DNA from: UBA4615 sp046046245 | Lineage (GTDB): Bacteria; Pseudomonadota; Gammaproteobacteria; Burkholderiales; Burkholderiaceae_E | Length of the DNA: 31,665 bases | Assembly: GCA_046046245.1 (NCBI GenBank) | Contig: JBJOKE010000041.1 | Span: 1 to 31,665, forward strand | Direction: 5' to 3' | Shown: piece by piece, positions 8,325-16,901 of the stretch | How the letters are laid out: each line of letters starts with the position of its first letter | Numbering within the stretch: position 1 is the stretch's first letter | Program-made: the position numbers and the translations under genes | Notes under the pieces: model-generated | What the model was told of the DNA's origin: nothing | Seen by the model: only the letters and a program-made list of their open reading frames with translations | Databases searched by the model: none

Positions 8325-8556
8325 CGGCTCTCCTGTCTGGAGCGACGGATCGTATTGACACATCCGGCGCACGAATGCGCCGAATGTCACGCGTCGGCCA
8401 AGATCGGCCATTCGGCGGTCGCGCCGCCGTCGATCGCCCCGATTCATCGCGCGTGACCGTGAAGTCCTACGCTGAACCCGCGCGGGTCGGCCGGCTACAG
8501 TCGGCGCACTCCTCGATCCGGCCGACACGGCCCGCTCCCACTCGGACACACTCGGG
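8325..8556. promoter_or_regulatory. Divergent control region of the polysaccharide locus
   Basis: A 232-bp region between the WecA-like gene and the Wzc-like gene. It holds a hairpin or operator (CATCCGGCGCA, 8361-8371, against TGCGCCGAATG, 8376-8386, one mismatch). CCGAATG (8380-8386) is repeated inverted as CATTCGG (8409-8415). There is also a TCGGCCA direct repeat (8394-8400, 8404-8410) and a perfect palindrome ACCCGCGCGGGT (8476-8487). TTGACA occurs at 8355-8360 but has no good -10 on its strand. No convincing sigma-70 promoter was found, so control probably depends on an activator or alternative sigma factor. Confidence 0.5.
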
Positions 8557-10788
8557 ATGAACACACCGAAGCAGGGCTCGCGTTTCCACGCGTCGAACGC
8601 CGCCAACGATGGCGGCGTCGCACGCGGTCTCGCCCGCCTCGCGCTGCGATCGACGCCGCCGCTGATGGCGCACGCCCGCACGGTGCTGGCCCGCAAGACG
8701 CTGTTCGCCGGCGTCGCGGCCGCGACCTTCGTGCCGCTGGCGGCGTGGGTGCTGACGATGACCCCGATCTATCGCGCCACCTCGACCGTGCTGGTCGAGG
8801 CCGCGCGCGCGAAGGCGGTCGCGATCGACGAGGTCTACGGCGCGGCGACCGGCAACCGCGAGTACTTCCAGACGCAGGCGGAGTTCCTGAAGTCGCGCGA
8901 CGTGGCCGCGCGCGTGGTCCGGGACCTGCGGCTCGACGAACATCCGGCCTTCGACCCGCGGCAGCGGGCTCCGGGCCTGGTCGCACGGGTGAAGGCGCTC
9001 GTGCCGGGCCTGCCCGCGCCACGCGTGCCGTCCGACGAGGAGGTCGAGGCACAGGCGGTCTCGCGCGTTCAGGCCGATCTCGACGTGTCGCCGGTGCGGA
9101 TGAGCCAGCTGATCCAGGTGAGCTACGAGTCGCCCGACCCGACGCTCGCCCGCGACGTCGCGAACGCCACCGCCGAGGCCTACATCCGCGCCGAGCTCGA
9201 CGCGCGGCTGCGCATGACGCAGACGGCGGTGAGCTGGCTGAACGGCCAGCTGGATTCGCTGCGCCAGAAGGTCGACGCGTCGGAGCGCAAGCTGCAGGCC
9301 TACCGCGACGCCACCGGCCTGGTCGGCAGCCGTACGGCCCCCGACGCGGGCAACGCGAGGCAGCTCGAGGAGGTGACCCAGCGGCTGGTGCAGGCGCGCA
9401 TCGAGCGCTCGCAGCTCGAGCAGGTGGTCGGCCAGGTCGGGGCGGGCACGCCCGACCGCTTCGAGGTCCCGGCGGTGTTCAACAACGCGTCGGTGGCCCG
9501 CGCCCGAGAGGCCGAGGCGGTGGCCGAGCGCAAGCTGGCCGAGCTCAAGGACCGGGTGGGTCCCGCGCATCCGCAGTACGCGGCGGCGCAGTCCGAGCTC
9601 GAGGCCGCGCAGCGCGACACCCGGCGGCAGGCCGAGTCGGTCATCGCGAGCCTGCGCAAGGAGTTCCAGACCGCGCGGGCGACCGAGCAGGCGCTCGAGG
9701 CCTCGCTGTCGCGCTCGCGCGGCGCGATCCGCGACACGACGCGCAAGGAGGTCGAGCTCGAGGCCCTCGAGCGCGAGGCCGCGAGTGACCGGCAGCTCTA
9801 CCAGACCTTCCTCGCACGGGTGAAGGAGACCTCGGCGACCTCGGATTTCCGCTCGCCGGTGGCGCGCGTGATCGACCCGGCGATCGTGCCCGGTACGCCG
9901 GTCCGCCCGGCGCGCATGCCGCTACTTGCGCTCTCGCTGCTGGTGAGCCTGGCGCTCGGCGCGGCCGCGGCGATCTACCGCGAGCGCAGCCGGATGGTGC
10001 TGAAGACGAGCGACGACGTCGAGCGGCTGCTGGACGTGCCGCTGCTCACCGCGATGCCGGTCGTGTCGGCGCCGGCGGCCTCGGCGGCGAAGGGCCTGGC
10101 CCGCGCCCGCGCGATGCTGCGCGAACCCGGCTACGGCGAGGCGGTCCGCACCGCCGTCACCGGCGTGCAGCTGGCGCTGGCCGACTTCCAGCACGCGGTC
10201 GTCGCGGTGACCTCGTCGGTGCCGGGCGAGGGCAAGTCGACCTTCGCGGTGGCGTTCGCGCTCGAGCAGTCGCGCACCCGGCGCGTGCTGCTGATCGATG
10301 CCGACCTGCGACGCCCGAGCATCGCCACCATGCTCGGCATGCCGGGCAAGCTGCCGGGCGTGCGCGAGCTGGTCCGCGGCCGCACCGTCGGCGAATGCAT
10401 CCACCGGATCCCGGAGACGCAGCTCGACGTGCTGCCGTCGGCACGTCGCTCGCAGAACGCGCTCGACCTGCTCGCGCACCCGCGCTTCCCGCAGGCGCTG
10501 CGCGACCTGCGCCGCTACTACGACCTGATCGTCATCGACACGCCGCCGGTCGAGCTGTTCTCCGACGCGCTGCTGATCGCGCGCCAGTCCGACGGCATCG
10601 CCTACGTCGCCCGCGCCGCCGAGACCCCGGTCGCGATGGTCGAGCGCGGGCTCGCACGGCTGCGCGGCGCGGACGCGCCGCTGCTCGGCGTGGTGATGAA
10701 CGCCCACGACTTCACCCGCGCCGGCCGCTACTACGGCGAGACCGCCGCGCAGGCCCAGTACGACTACGCCACGAGGGCCGCGGCGTGA
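8557..10788 (+). CDS. Wzc-like chain-length determinant / tyrosine autokinase
   Basis: A 743-residue inner-membrane bacterial tyrosine kinase controlling polymer length and export. A Wzz-type domain is bounded by membrane segments at about 49-67 and 453-473, with a long coiled-coil-rich periplasmic region between (many ELEA/QRD-type heptads, residues 210-420). The cytoplasmic kinase has Walker A PGEGKST (K560), Walker A' LLIDADLRRP (D581) and Walker B IVIDTPP (D661). A tyrosine-bearing C-terminus (RYYGE, then QYDY) is the likely autophosphorylation cluster, though short. It opens the plus-strand polysaccharide run, with the Wzy-like gene 16 nt downstream. Its partner phosphatase is probably the PHP protein at 30745-31515. 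Confidence 0.92.
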   Translation: MNTPKQGSRFHASNAANDGGVARGLARLALRSTPPLMAHARTVLARKTLFAGVAAATFVPLAAWVLTMTPIYRATSTVLVEAARAKAVAIDEVYGAATGNREYFQTQAEFLKSRDVAARVVRDLRLDEHPAFDPRQRAPGLVARVKALVPGLPAPRVPSDEEVEAQAVSRVQADLDVSPVRMSQLIQVSYESPDPTLARDVANATAEAYIRAELDARLRMTQTAVSWLNGQLDSLRQKVDASERKLQAYRDATGLVGSRTAPDAGNARQLEEVTQRLVQARIERSQLEQVVGQVGAGTPDRFEVPAVFNNASVARAREAEAVAERKLAELKDRVGPAHPQYAAAQSELEAAQRDTRRQAESVIASLRKEFQTARATEQALEASLSRSRGAIRDTTRKEVELEALEREAASDRQLYQTFLARVKETSATSDFRSPVARVIDPAIVPGTPVRPARMPLLALSLLVSLALGAAAAIYRERSRMVLKTSDDVERLLDVPLLTAMPVVSAPAASAAKGLARARAMLREPGYGEAVRTAVTGVQLALADFQHAVVAVTSSVPGEGKSTFAVAFALEQSRTRRVLLIDADLRRPSIATMLGMPGKLPGVRELVRGRTVGECIHRIPETQLDVLPSARRSQNALDLLAHPRFPQALRDLRRYYDLIVIDTPPVELFSDALLIARQSDGIAYVARAAETPVAMVERGLARLRGADAPLLGVVMNAHDFTRAGRYYGETAAQAQYDYATRAAA

Positions 10789-10804
10789 CCCTGTACACCC
10801 GGTG

Positions 10805-12232
10805 ATGCAGGTCCTCGTGCCCTGGGCGGCGATCCTCGCCGCGTTCTCGTGCCTCGTCGTCGCGAACGCCGGGCCGGCGCGCCTCGCGTCCTGGTGGCCG
10901 GTCGCCGTGCTCTGCCTCGCGGGCGCGGCGCTGTTCGGCCGCTACGTGCTGACCCGGCTGCGCGACGAACCCCAGGCGCTGTTCTTCGACGGCTCGATCT
11001 ACCTCGCGTTCGCGGCGTCGGTGTACTTCTGCGGCGGGCCGCTGATCTACGTGCTGGCCTCGGAGGAGGTGCGCGCCTACACGATGGCCGAACGGCCGGT
11101 CGATCCGCACACCGCGTTCTCGATCACCGCGATGAACCTGCTCGGCGCGATGCTCACGCTGCGCCTGTTCGGCGCGCTTCAATGGCGCCCGATCGCCGAG
11201 GCGGCCCGCTCCGCGTCTCACGAACTGGCCCGCGTGCCCGCGTCGCGGCTGCTCGCGGCGGTGGCGATCGCCGGTTTCTCGGCGAAGTTCCTGTCGGTCG
11301 TGCCCTACGAGGTGCTGCTGACCTCGCGGCCGGCGTCGGCGCCCGAGCGCGAACTCGCGCGGATGACCACGGTGGTGGTGATGGTGCTCTGGTCGCAGGT
11401 GGCGGCGCGCCGGCCGGGCGCGCTGCCGCTGGCGCTGCTGGCCGCCAGCGTCGAGATCGTCACCGCGGGGCTGATGTTCAACAAGACCGACCTGCTGGCC
11501 ACCGTGATCGCCGCCACGCTGGGCGCCTTCATGGGCTGCCGCCGCCTCACGGTGCTGGTGATCGGCGGCGTGATCGGCGTGACGCTGTTCTCCTTCATCT
11601 CGCCGTACGTGACCTTCGGGCGCGACCGGCTCACCCACCTGAACCCCGGCGAGGGCCAGGCACCGGCGACCCTGTCCGAGCGCGCGCGGATCCTGCAGGA
11701 GTATTCGCGCTTCACGTCCGACGGCAGCTACCGGGTGCCCGGCGAGACCTGGCAGCGGCTCAACTACCTGCCCGACCAGGCCCACGCCATGCGTTTCTAC
11801 GACCGCGGCAACGGCGGCACCGACGCCGCGTTGGTGAAGTGGCTGGTCGTGCCGCGGCTGCTGGTGCCGTCCAAGCCGGTGATGAGCACCGCGGGCGTCG
11901 ACCTGCACGAGAAGATCGACGGGCACCGGTTTTCGTCGACCGGGATCGGCGTCTTCGTCGACGGGTACTACAACGCGGGCTGGATCGGGTTCTGCGTGGC
12001 GATCCTGATCGTCGGGTTCGCGCTGCGGCTGGTCTCCGAGATCGCCTGGGGCGTGCTCGAGGGCGAGTCGCTGCTGATGTACCCGCTGATGTTCGTCGCG
12101 GTGATGATGGGTCTGCGCATCGACGGCTGGCTGCTGGTCGACTACATCGGCCAGGCGATCGTCGCCGCCGGGCTGCTGGTCGGCTTCCTGGGGATCGCGT
12201 CGGTGCTGCGTCCGAGGCTCGCGCATGCGTGA
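10805..12232 (+). CDS. Wzy-like polysaccharide repeat-unit polymerase
   Basis: A 475-residue integral membrane protein with roughly ten or more hydrophobic segments and a long hydrophilic loop at about residues 270-385 (from the YVTFGRDRLTH stretch to KPVMSTAGVDLHEKIDGH). This topology is typical of Wzy/O-antigen polymerases, which join lipid-linked repeats on the periplasmic side. Sequence motifs are weakly conserved in this family, so the call rests on topology and position between the Wzc-like kinase and the flippase. A GTG at 10802 directly precedes the ATG at 10805 in the same frame; either could start. The end overlaps the flippase gene by 8 bases. Confidence 0.75.
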   Translation: MQVLVPWAAILAAFSCLVVANAGPARLASWWPVAVLCLAGAALFGRYVLTRLRDEPQALFFDGSIYLAFAASVYFCGGPLIYVLASEEVRAYTMAERPVDPHTAFSITAMNLLGAMLTLRLFGALQWRPIAEAARSASHELARVPASRLLAAVAIAGFSAKFLSVVPYEVLLTSRPASAPERELARMTTVVVMVLWSQVAARRPGALPLALLAASVEIVTAGLMFNKTDLLATVIAATLGAFMGCRRLTVLVIGGVIGVTLFSFISPYVTFGRDRLTHLNPGEGQAPATLSERARILQEYSRFTSDGSYRVPGETWQRLNYLPDQAHAMRFYDRGNGGTDAALVKWLVVPRLLVPSKPVMSTAGVDLHEKIDGHRFSSTGIGVFVDGYYNAGWIGFCVAILIVGFALRLVSEIAWGVLEGESLLMYPLMFVAVMMGLRIDGWLLVDYIGQAIVAAGLLVGFLGIASVLRPRLAHA

Positions 12233-13502
12233 CCGCTTCGGCCCGTCGTCGGCGCTCTGGATCCCGCTGCTCGCCGGGGTCGAGGCAGTGCTCGGCCTAG
12301 TCGGCTTCCGCCTGGTCGGCGAGGCGCTCGGGCCGGCCGGCTACGGCGCGGGCATGCTCTGGTACGGCGTGGCGCTGGTCTTCGTCTCGACGCTCGCGGT
12401 GCCGGTGTCGCAGGCGGTGGCCCGCTTCACCCACGCCGCGGCGTTCCGCGAGCGTCCGGGCGAGCTGCTCGGCGCGTCGCTCGCGATCGTGGCCGGCTCG
12501 GTGCCGCTGGTCGCCGTCGGCGGCGCCATCGCGGGCCGGCTGATCGAGCACACCGGCTCCGACGCCGCAGCGGTCCACGTCGCGCTGCTCGTGCCGGCCT
12601 TCGTCGGCGAGGCGCTGCACGCGGTGGCCGCCGGCTGGCTGACCATCCAGCGCCGGTTCCGCAGCGCGTTCGTCGTCGCGGTGCTCGACAGCCTCACCCG
12701 CGTCACCCTCGTGCTGGTGCTGCACCGGGCGGGCTGCGCGCCCGAGATCGCGCTGCTCGGCGGCTACGCCGGCGGCGCGCTGACCGGCGCCGTGTTCGGC
12801 CTGTGGCGCGCCGCCGCCGGGGCCGCGCCCACGCGGCCGTCGCGGGCCTGCCTCGGGCAGATCGGCGCCTATGTCGCCCCGCTCGCCGCCAGCGGCGCGC
12901 TCGGATGGTCGGCCGCCAACGCCGACCGCTACATCGTCGGCCTGAAGGCGCCGCTGGCGACCGTCGGCGCCTACGTCGCCGGCGTCGCGCTCGGCGGCCG
13001 CTGCGCGCTGCTCGCCGGCTCGATGACCGAGACCTGGTTCCGGCCCGCCGTCTACGAGGCGATCGAGCACGGCGACGACGCCGCGCTGCGCCGCGCGCTC
13101 GTGCGCTGGGCGATGACACTGGCGGCGCTGCTCGCGGCCGGCAACCTGCTGCTCGCGCTGCTGATCGACCCGGTGATCACGGTGCTGTTCCCGGCCGAGT
13201 TCCGGGGATCGGCGCGCGAGGTGCTGCCGCTGGCCCTGCTGGGCTTCTCGATCCACGCGCTCGCCTTCGTGCCGGTCCGCGTGCTGTACGCGCTCGGGCG
13301 TACCGGCTGGGTCGGCGCGCTCGACGTGGGCACGACCGCCGCGCTGCTCGCCGGCCTGGCCACCGTGCCGGCCTCCTTCGGTCTGCCCGGCTTCGCCGGC
13401 TGCATCGTCGCGGCCAACGTGCTGCGCCTGGTCGTCGCGACCCTCGTCGCGCGCCGCTCGCTCGACCGGCGCGAGCCGGCGGGCGCGGCCGCGCCCGCCT
13501 GA
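12225..13502 (+). CDS. Wzx-like lipopolysaccharide/oligosaccharide flippase
   Basis: A 425-residue membrane protein with about 12 hydrophobic segments, matching the polysaccharide-transporter (MOP/Wzx) superfamily. The N-terminal half shows RLVGEALGPAGYGAG and GYAGGALTGAVFGLWRAA; the central part has SAANADRYIVGLKAPLATVG, a sequence typical of Wzx (an Asp-Arg-Tyr segment near TM7). It moves undecaprenyl-linked repeats to the periplasmic face. The ATG overlaps the preceding stop by 8 bases, so the two are coupled. The Wzx assignment is based on fold-level motifs and context. Confidence 0.82.
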   Translation: MRDRFGPSSALWIPLLAGVEAVLGLVGFRLVGEALGPAGYGAGMLWYGVALVFVSTLAVPVSQAVARFTHAAAFRERPGELLGASLAIVAGSVPLVAVGGAIAGRLIEHTGSDAAAVHVALLVPAFVGEALHAVAAGWLTIQRRFRSAFVVAVLDSLTRVTLVLVLHRAGCAPEIALLGGYAGGALTGAVFGLWRAAAGAAPTRPSRACLGQIGAYVAPLAASGALGWSAANADRYIVGLKAPLATVGAYVAGVALGGRCALLAGSMTETWFRPAVYEAIEHGDDAALRRALVRWAMTLAALLAAGNLLLALLIDPVITVLFPAEFRGSAREVLPLALLGFSIHALAFVPVRVLYALGRTGWVGALDVGTTAALLAGLATVPASFGLPGFAGCIVAANVLRLVVATLVARRSLDRREPAGAAAPA

Positions 13503-13509
13503 GCCCGAC

Positions 13510-15021
13510 ATGTCGCCCGCGCTCCTCGCCCCGCTCGCCTTCGTCCTCGTGTCCCTCTATTCGGGGCGCGTGCTGCGTCAGCCCTTCGACGACGAGGTCT
13601 ACACGCTGAACCTCGTCGACGGCGCGACGGTGGGCGAGATCTCGCGCGCGGCGGTCACCGGCCTGGACGTCCACCCGCTCGGCGCCTACGTGCCGTTCGC
13701 GCTGCTGCGCGCGCTCGGCCTGCCCGACTGGGGCCTGCACGCGGCGAGCCTCGTCGTCTCGGCCGCGGCCGCCGCGCTCGCCGCCGCGATCGTGATGCGG
13801 CTGGCCGAGCGGCTGCTAGGCCGGGCACCGTCGACGGCCGAAGGCACGCTGCTCGCGCTCGCGACGGGCCTCGCCCCGCTGCTCGTCGCGCAGGGCGACG
13901 TGCTGCGCTGGTACCCGCTGTTCGCGCTGCTGACGCTCGCCTCGGTGACGCTGCTGCTGCGCGGCGCGCACCGCACCGCCGGGCTGCTGCTCGGCGCGAG
14001 CGCGTCGGTCAACGTGATCGGCTTCGTCGACTTCGCCGCGATCGCGCTGGTCGTGGCGACCTGCCCGCGCGAGGGCGGCCTGCGCCGTGCGCTCGCGATG
14101 CTGCCTCCGTTCGCGGTGGCCGCGCTGCCGGGCGCGATCAACCTCGCGGTCGTGCTCCACAAGGGCATGGGCGCCGACAACCTGGTATCGCTGCCCAGGG
14201 CGGTCACGCTGATGGTCACCGGCTTCGTCGGCGGCCAGTCGCTCGGCCTCGTGCAGTCGGTGCCGGTGACCGTCGCGCTGGCCGCGCTCGTCGTGCTCGC
14301 ACGCCGGCAGGCGTGGCGGGCGGTCGCCGGCGACTTCGCATGGCAGCTCGTCGCCGCGCTGTTCGCGGTGGCGGTGGCGCTCACCCTCGCAGGCCTGTGG
14401 AAGCCGCGCAGCGTGATGTACCTCGCGCCGCTGTTCGCGGGGATCCTCGCCGCGATGCTGCTCGCCGCGCGCGACCTGCGCCCCGCGACGCGGTCGGCCG
14501 CGATCGCGATGCTCGTGATGGTCCAGCTCGTCGCGCTGCCGAACCTGCGCGGCAACGACACGCCGTACAAGCGCAGCACCACGGTGCCGGTGGAGAACGT
14601 CCTCGGCCTGCTCGAGGCCAACGGCGCGCAGCACGCGTCGATCTGGTCGATCGACCCTGCGATCGCGCGGGCCGCGCGCGGCCGGCTGCCCCACGCCTGC
14701 GTCGCCGAGACGGACGAGCAGGCCGCACGCTGCCCGGAGACCGACCGCATCGTCCTCGTGATCGGGCATTCGTCGAGCGACGGCCTGCCCGAGGCCTTCG
14801 TCGAGCGCGCCGCGCGCCGCCTCGGTCCCGACGCCCGCCGCGTCGAGGTGCCGTTCGGCCTCGACGAGGAGGCGCCGCTGAAGTCCCGCCTGTCCGGCGT
14901 GCCGCTGTCGCGGTTCGTCACGCGGGTGCTGCTGCTCGAACGCGCGACCGACGGCGGCGCCGCCGGTAAGCGCCCGGTCTCCACCGAACCCGGGGAATGC
15001 GCCCAATGTGCGGCTTCGTAG
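13510..15021 (+). CDS. Polytopic membrane protein, probable GT-C-type glycosyltransferase
   Basis: A 503-residue protein with about ten membrane segments in residues 1-350 and a soluble C-terminal part of about 150 residues. The first periplasmic loop has FDDEVYTLNLVDGAT followed by GLDVHPLGAYVPFALLRALG. This DDE-x-Y ... HP-x-x-x-Y layout resembles GT39/ArnT/PMT-like GT-C enzymes, which use polyprenyl-phosphate sugars. The function could be adding a side-branch sugar to the flipped repeat or polymer. It lies 7 nt after the flippase gene and overlaps the asnB-like start by 16 bases. The family link is by motif only, so it may instead be a locus-specific membrane protein of unknown role. Confidence 0.6.
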   Translation: MSPALLAPLAFVLVSLYSGRVLRQPFDDEVYTLNLVDGATVGEISRAAVTGLDVHPLGAYVPFALLRALGLPDWGLHAASLVVSAAAAALAAAIVMRLAERLLGRAPSTAEGTLLALATGLAPLLVAQGDVLRWYPLFALLTLASVTLLLRGAHRTAGLLLGASASVNVIGFVDFAAIALVVATCPREGGLRRALAMLPPFAVAALPGAINLAVVLHKGMGADNLVSLPRAVTLMVTGFVGGQSLGLVQSVPVTVALAALVVLARRQAWRAVAGDFAWQLVAALFAVAVALTLAGLWKPRSVMYLAPLFAGILAAMLLAARDLRPATRSAAIAMLVMVQLVALPNLRGNDTPYKRSTTVPVENVLGLLEANGAQHASIWSIDPAIARAARGRLPHACVAETDEQAARCPETDRIVLVIGHSSSDGLPEAFVERAARRLGPDARRVEVPFGLDEEAPLKSRLSGVPLSRFVTRVLLLERATDGGAAGKRPVSTEPGECAQCAAS

Positions 15022-16901
15022 GTCTGGCCGGCGGCGTCGACGCCGAAGCGCTGCGCGAGGCGCTCGACGCCATCCGGCATCGCGGGCCCGACGACAGCGG
15101 GCTGTTCGTCGACGCCGGGCGCGGCATCGCGCTCGGCCACGTCCGGCTGTCCATCCTCGATCCGACGCCGGCCGGCCACCAGCCGATGAGCGACGCGGAC
15201 GGCATGGTCACGCTCGCCTACAACGGCGAGATCTACAACTTCATCGAGCTGCGCGGGACGCTGCGCGAGCGCGGCCACGTGTTCACCGGCGACTCCGACA
15301 CCGAGGTGCTGCTGCGGCTCTACCTCGAGCACGGCGAGACGATGCTGCCGATGCTCAACGGCATCTTCGCGTTCGCGCTGTGGGACGCGCGGGACGGGTC
15401 GGTGCTGCTCGCCCGCGACGGCCTGGGCGTGAAGCCGCTGTACGTCGCCGAGACGCCGTCGGGCGTCGCCTTCGGCAGCGAGCTCAAGGGGGTCCGGCGG
15501 CTCGCGCGGCTGGAGACCGACCTCGACGCCGACGCGGTTCTGCGCTACCTCGGCTTCCTGCACGCCCCCGGCACCGGCACGCCGCTGCGCGCGATCACGC
15601 GGCTGGCCCCAGGCGAGAGCGTGCGCATCCGCGACGGCCGGATCGAGCGGCGCCACACCTGGTACACGCTGCCGCTGATGCGCCGCCAGGCCAGCGGTCT
15701 CGGCGCCGCCGAGGCGGTCGCCGAGACCGGACGCCTGCTGCGGCAGGCGGTGCGCCGGCAGCTGGTATCGGACGCACCGGTGGGCGCGTTCCTGTCGGGC
15801 GGGCTCGATTCGAGCTCGATCGTCGCGTTCGCGCGCGAGGCCCAGCCCGACATCCGGTGCTTCACCATCGACACCCGCGCGCTGCGCGATCCCGGCGCGC
15901 CCGACGACCTGCCCTACGCGGTCGCCGTCGCGAAGCACCTGGGTGTGAGTCTGGAGACGGTGGTCGTCGAGTCGTCGACGATGGCGGCCGATCTCGAGCG
16001 GATGATCTCGCAGCTCGACGAGCCGATCGCCGATCCGGCGGCGCTTCACGTCTTCCACATCAGCCGTGCCGCGCGGGAGCAGGGTATCAAGGTGCTGCTG
16101 TCGGGCGCGGGCGGCGACGACGTGTTCACCGGCTACCGCCGGCACCGCGCGCTCGGGCTCGAGCGCATGTGGACCTGGCTGCCTGCGACGCAGCGGCGCT
16201 GGCTGGCGTCGGCCGCGTCGAGCTTCGGGACGAGCACCGCGCTGTCGCGCCGGTTGGCCAAGCTCGCGACCTCGATGCCGCTGACGGGCGACGACCGTCT
16301 GGTCCAGTACTTCCTCTGGGACGACGCGACGCACCTGTCGAGCCTGCTGTCCGCGGACTTCCGCGCGCGGGTCTCCGAGACGGCGCTGCGCGGTCCGATG
16401 CTCGACTACCTCCGCGGCTTCGACCGGCCCGCCGAGCCGCTCGAGCGGATGCTCGCGCTCGAGCAGCGCTTCTTCCTCGCCGACCACAACCTGCTCTACA
16501 CCGACCGGATGTCGATGGCCGCCGGCGTCGAGGTGCGCGTGCCCTTCCTCGACCCGGACCTGATGGAGTTCGCCGCAGGCCTGTCGATGCGGCTGCTGCA
16601 GCACGGCCGCACCGGCAAGTGGGTGCTGAAGGAGGCGATGACGCCGTTCCTGCCGTCCGACGTGGTCCACCGTCCGAAGACCGGCTTCGGCGCGCCGCTG
16701 CGCCGCTGGATGCGCGAGGATCTGCGCGAGATGGCCGCCGACCTGCTGTCCGAGCCCAGCGTCCGCTCGCGCGGTATCTTCGACCCCGCCACCACCCGCC
16801 GGATGTTCCAGGAGCTCGACGCGGGCACCCGGGACACCGCCTACACGCTGTTCTCGATGCTGTGCATCGAGCTCTGGTGCCGCCGCTTCGTCGACCGATG
16901 A
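15006..16901 (+). CDS. asnB: AsnB-like glutamine-dependent amidotransferase
   Basis: A 631-residue asparagine synthetase (glutamine-hydrolysing) family protein. The start was set at the second ATG (15006) because class II amidotransferases need Cys right after Met (MCGFVGLAGG); the ATG at 14997 would bury it. The glutaminase domain has LSILDPTPAGHQPM, YNGEIYNFIELR and DSDTEVLL. The synthetase domain has the PP-loop SGGLDSS (264-270) and a GAGGDDVFTGYRRH block. Members in surface-polysaccharide loci may amidate uronic acids, or supply asparagine or an amide to a sugar; which applies here cannot be told. The stop overlaps the next ATG (ATGA). Confidence 0.9.
   Translation: MCGFVGLAGGVDAEALREALDAIRHRGPDDSGLFVDAGRGIALGHVRLSILDPTPAGHQPMSDADGMVTLAYNGEIYNFIELRGTLRERGHVFTGDSDTEVLLRLYLEHGETMLPMLNGIFAFALWDARDGSVLLARDGLGVKPLYVAETPSGVAFGSELKGVRRLARLETDLDADAVLRYLGFLHAPGTGTPLRAITRLAPGESVRIRDGRIERRHTWYTLPLMRRQASGLGAAEAVAETGRLLRQAVRRQLVSDAPVGAFLSGGLDSSSIVAFAREAQPDIRCFTIDTRALRDPGAPDDLPYAVAVAKHLGVSLETVVVESSTMAADLERMISQLDEPIADPAALHVFHISRAAREQGIKVLLSGAGGDDVFTGYRRHRALGLERMWTWLPATQRRWLASAASSFGTSTALSRRLAKLATSMPLTGDDRLVQYFLWDDATHLSSLLSADFRARVSETALRGPMLDYLRGFDRPAEPLERMLALEQRFFLADHNLLYTDRMSMAAGVEVRVPFLDPDLMEFAAGLSMRLLQHGRTGKWVLKEAMTPFLPSDVVHRPKTGFGAPLRRWMREDLREMAADLLSEPSVRSRGIFDPATTRRMFQELDAGTRDTAYTLFSMLCIELWCRRFVDR

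Noticed and set aside
8355..8383. TTGACA at 8355-8360 as a promoter for the kinase gene.
   Set aside because: No -10-like hexamer lies 16-18 nt downstream; the position is occupied by the GC-rich arm of a hairpin.
8325..8696. An N-terminal extension of the WecA-like protein by about 124 residues.
   Set aside because: The extension is arginine-rich, overlaps the start of the divergent kinase gene, and the ATG at 8324 has a good AGGAGA site.
14997..15005. ATG at 14997 as the asnB start.
   Set aside because: It would put three residues before the catalytic cysteine, which must follow the initiator Met directly in class II amidotransferases.
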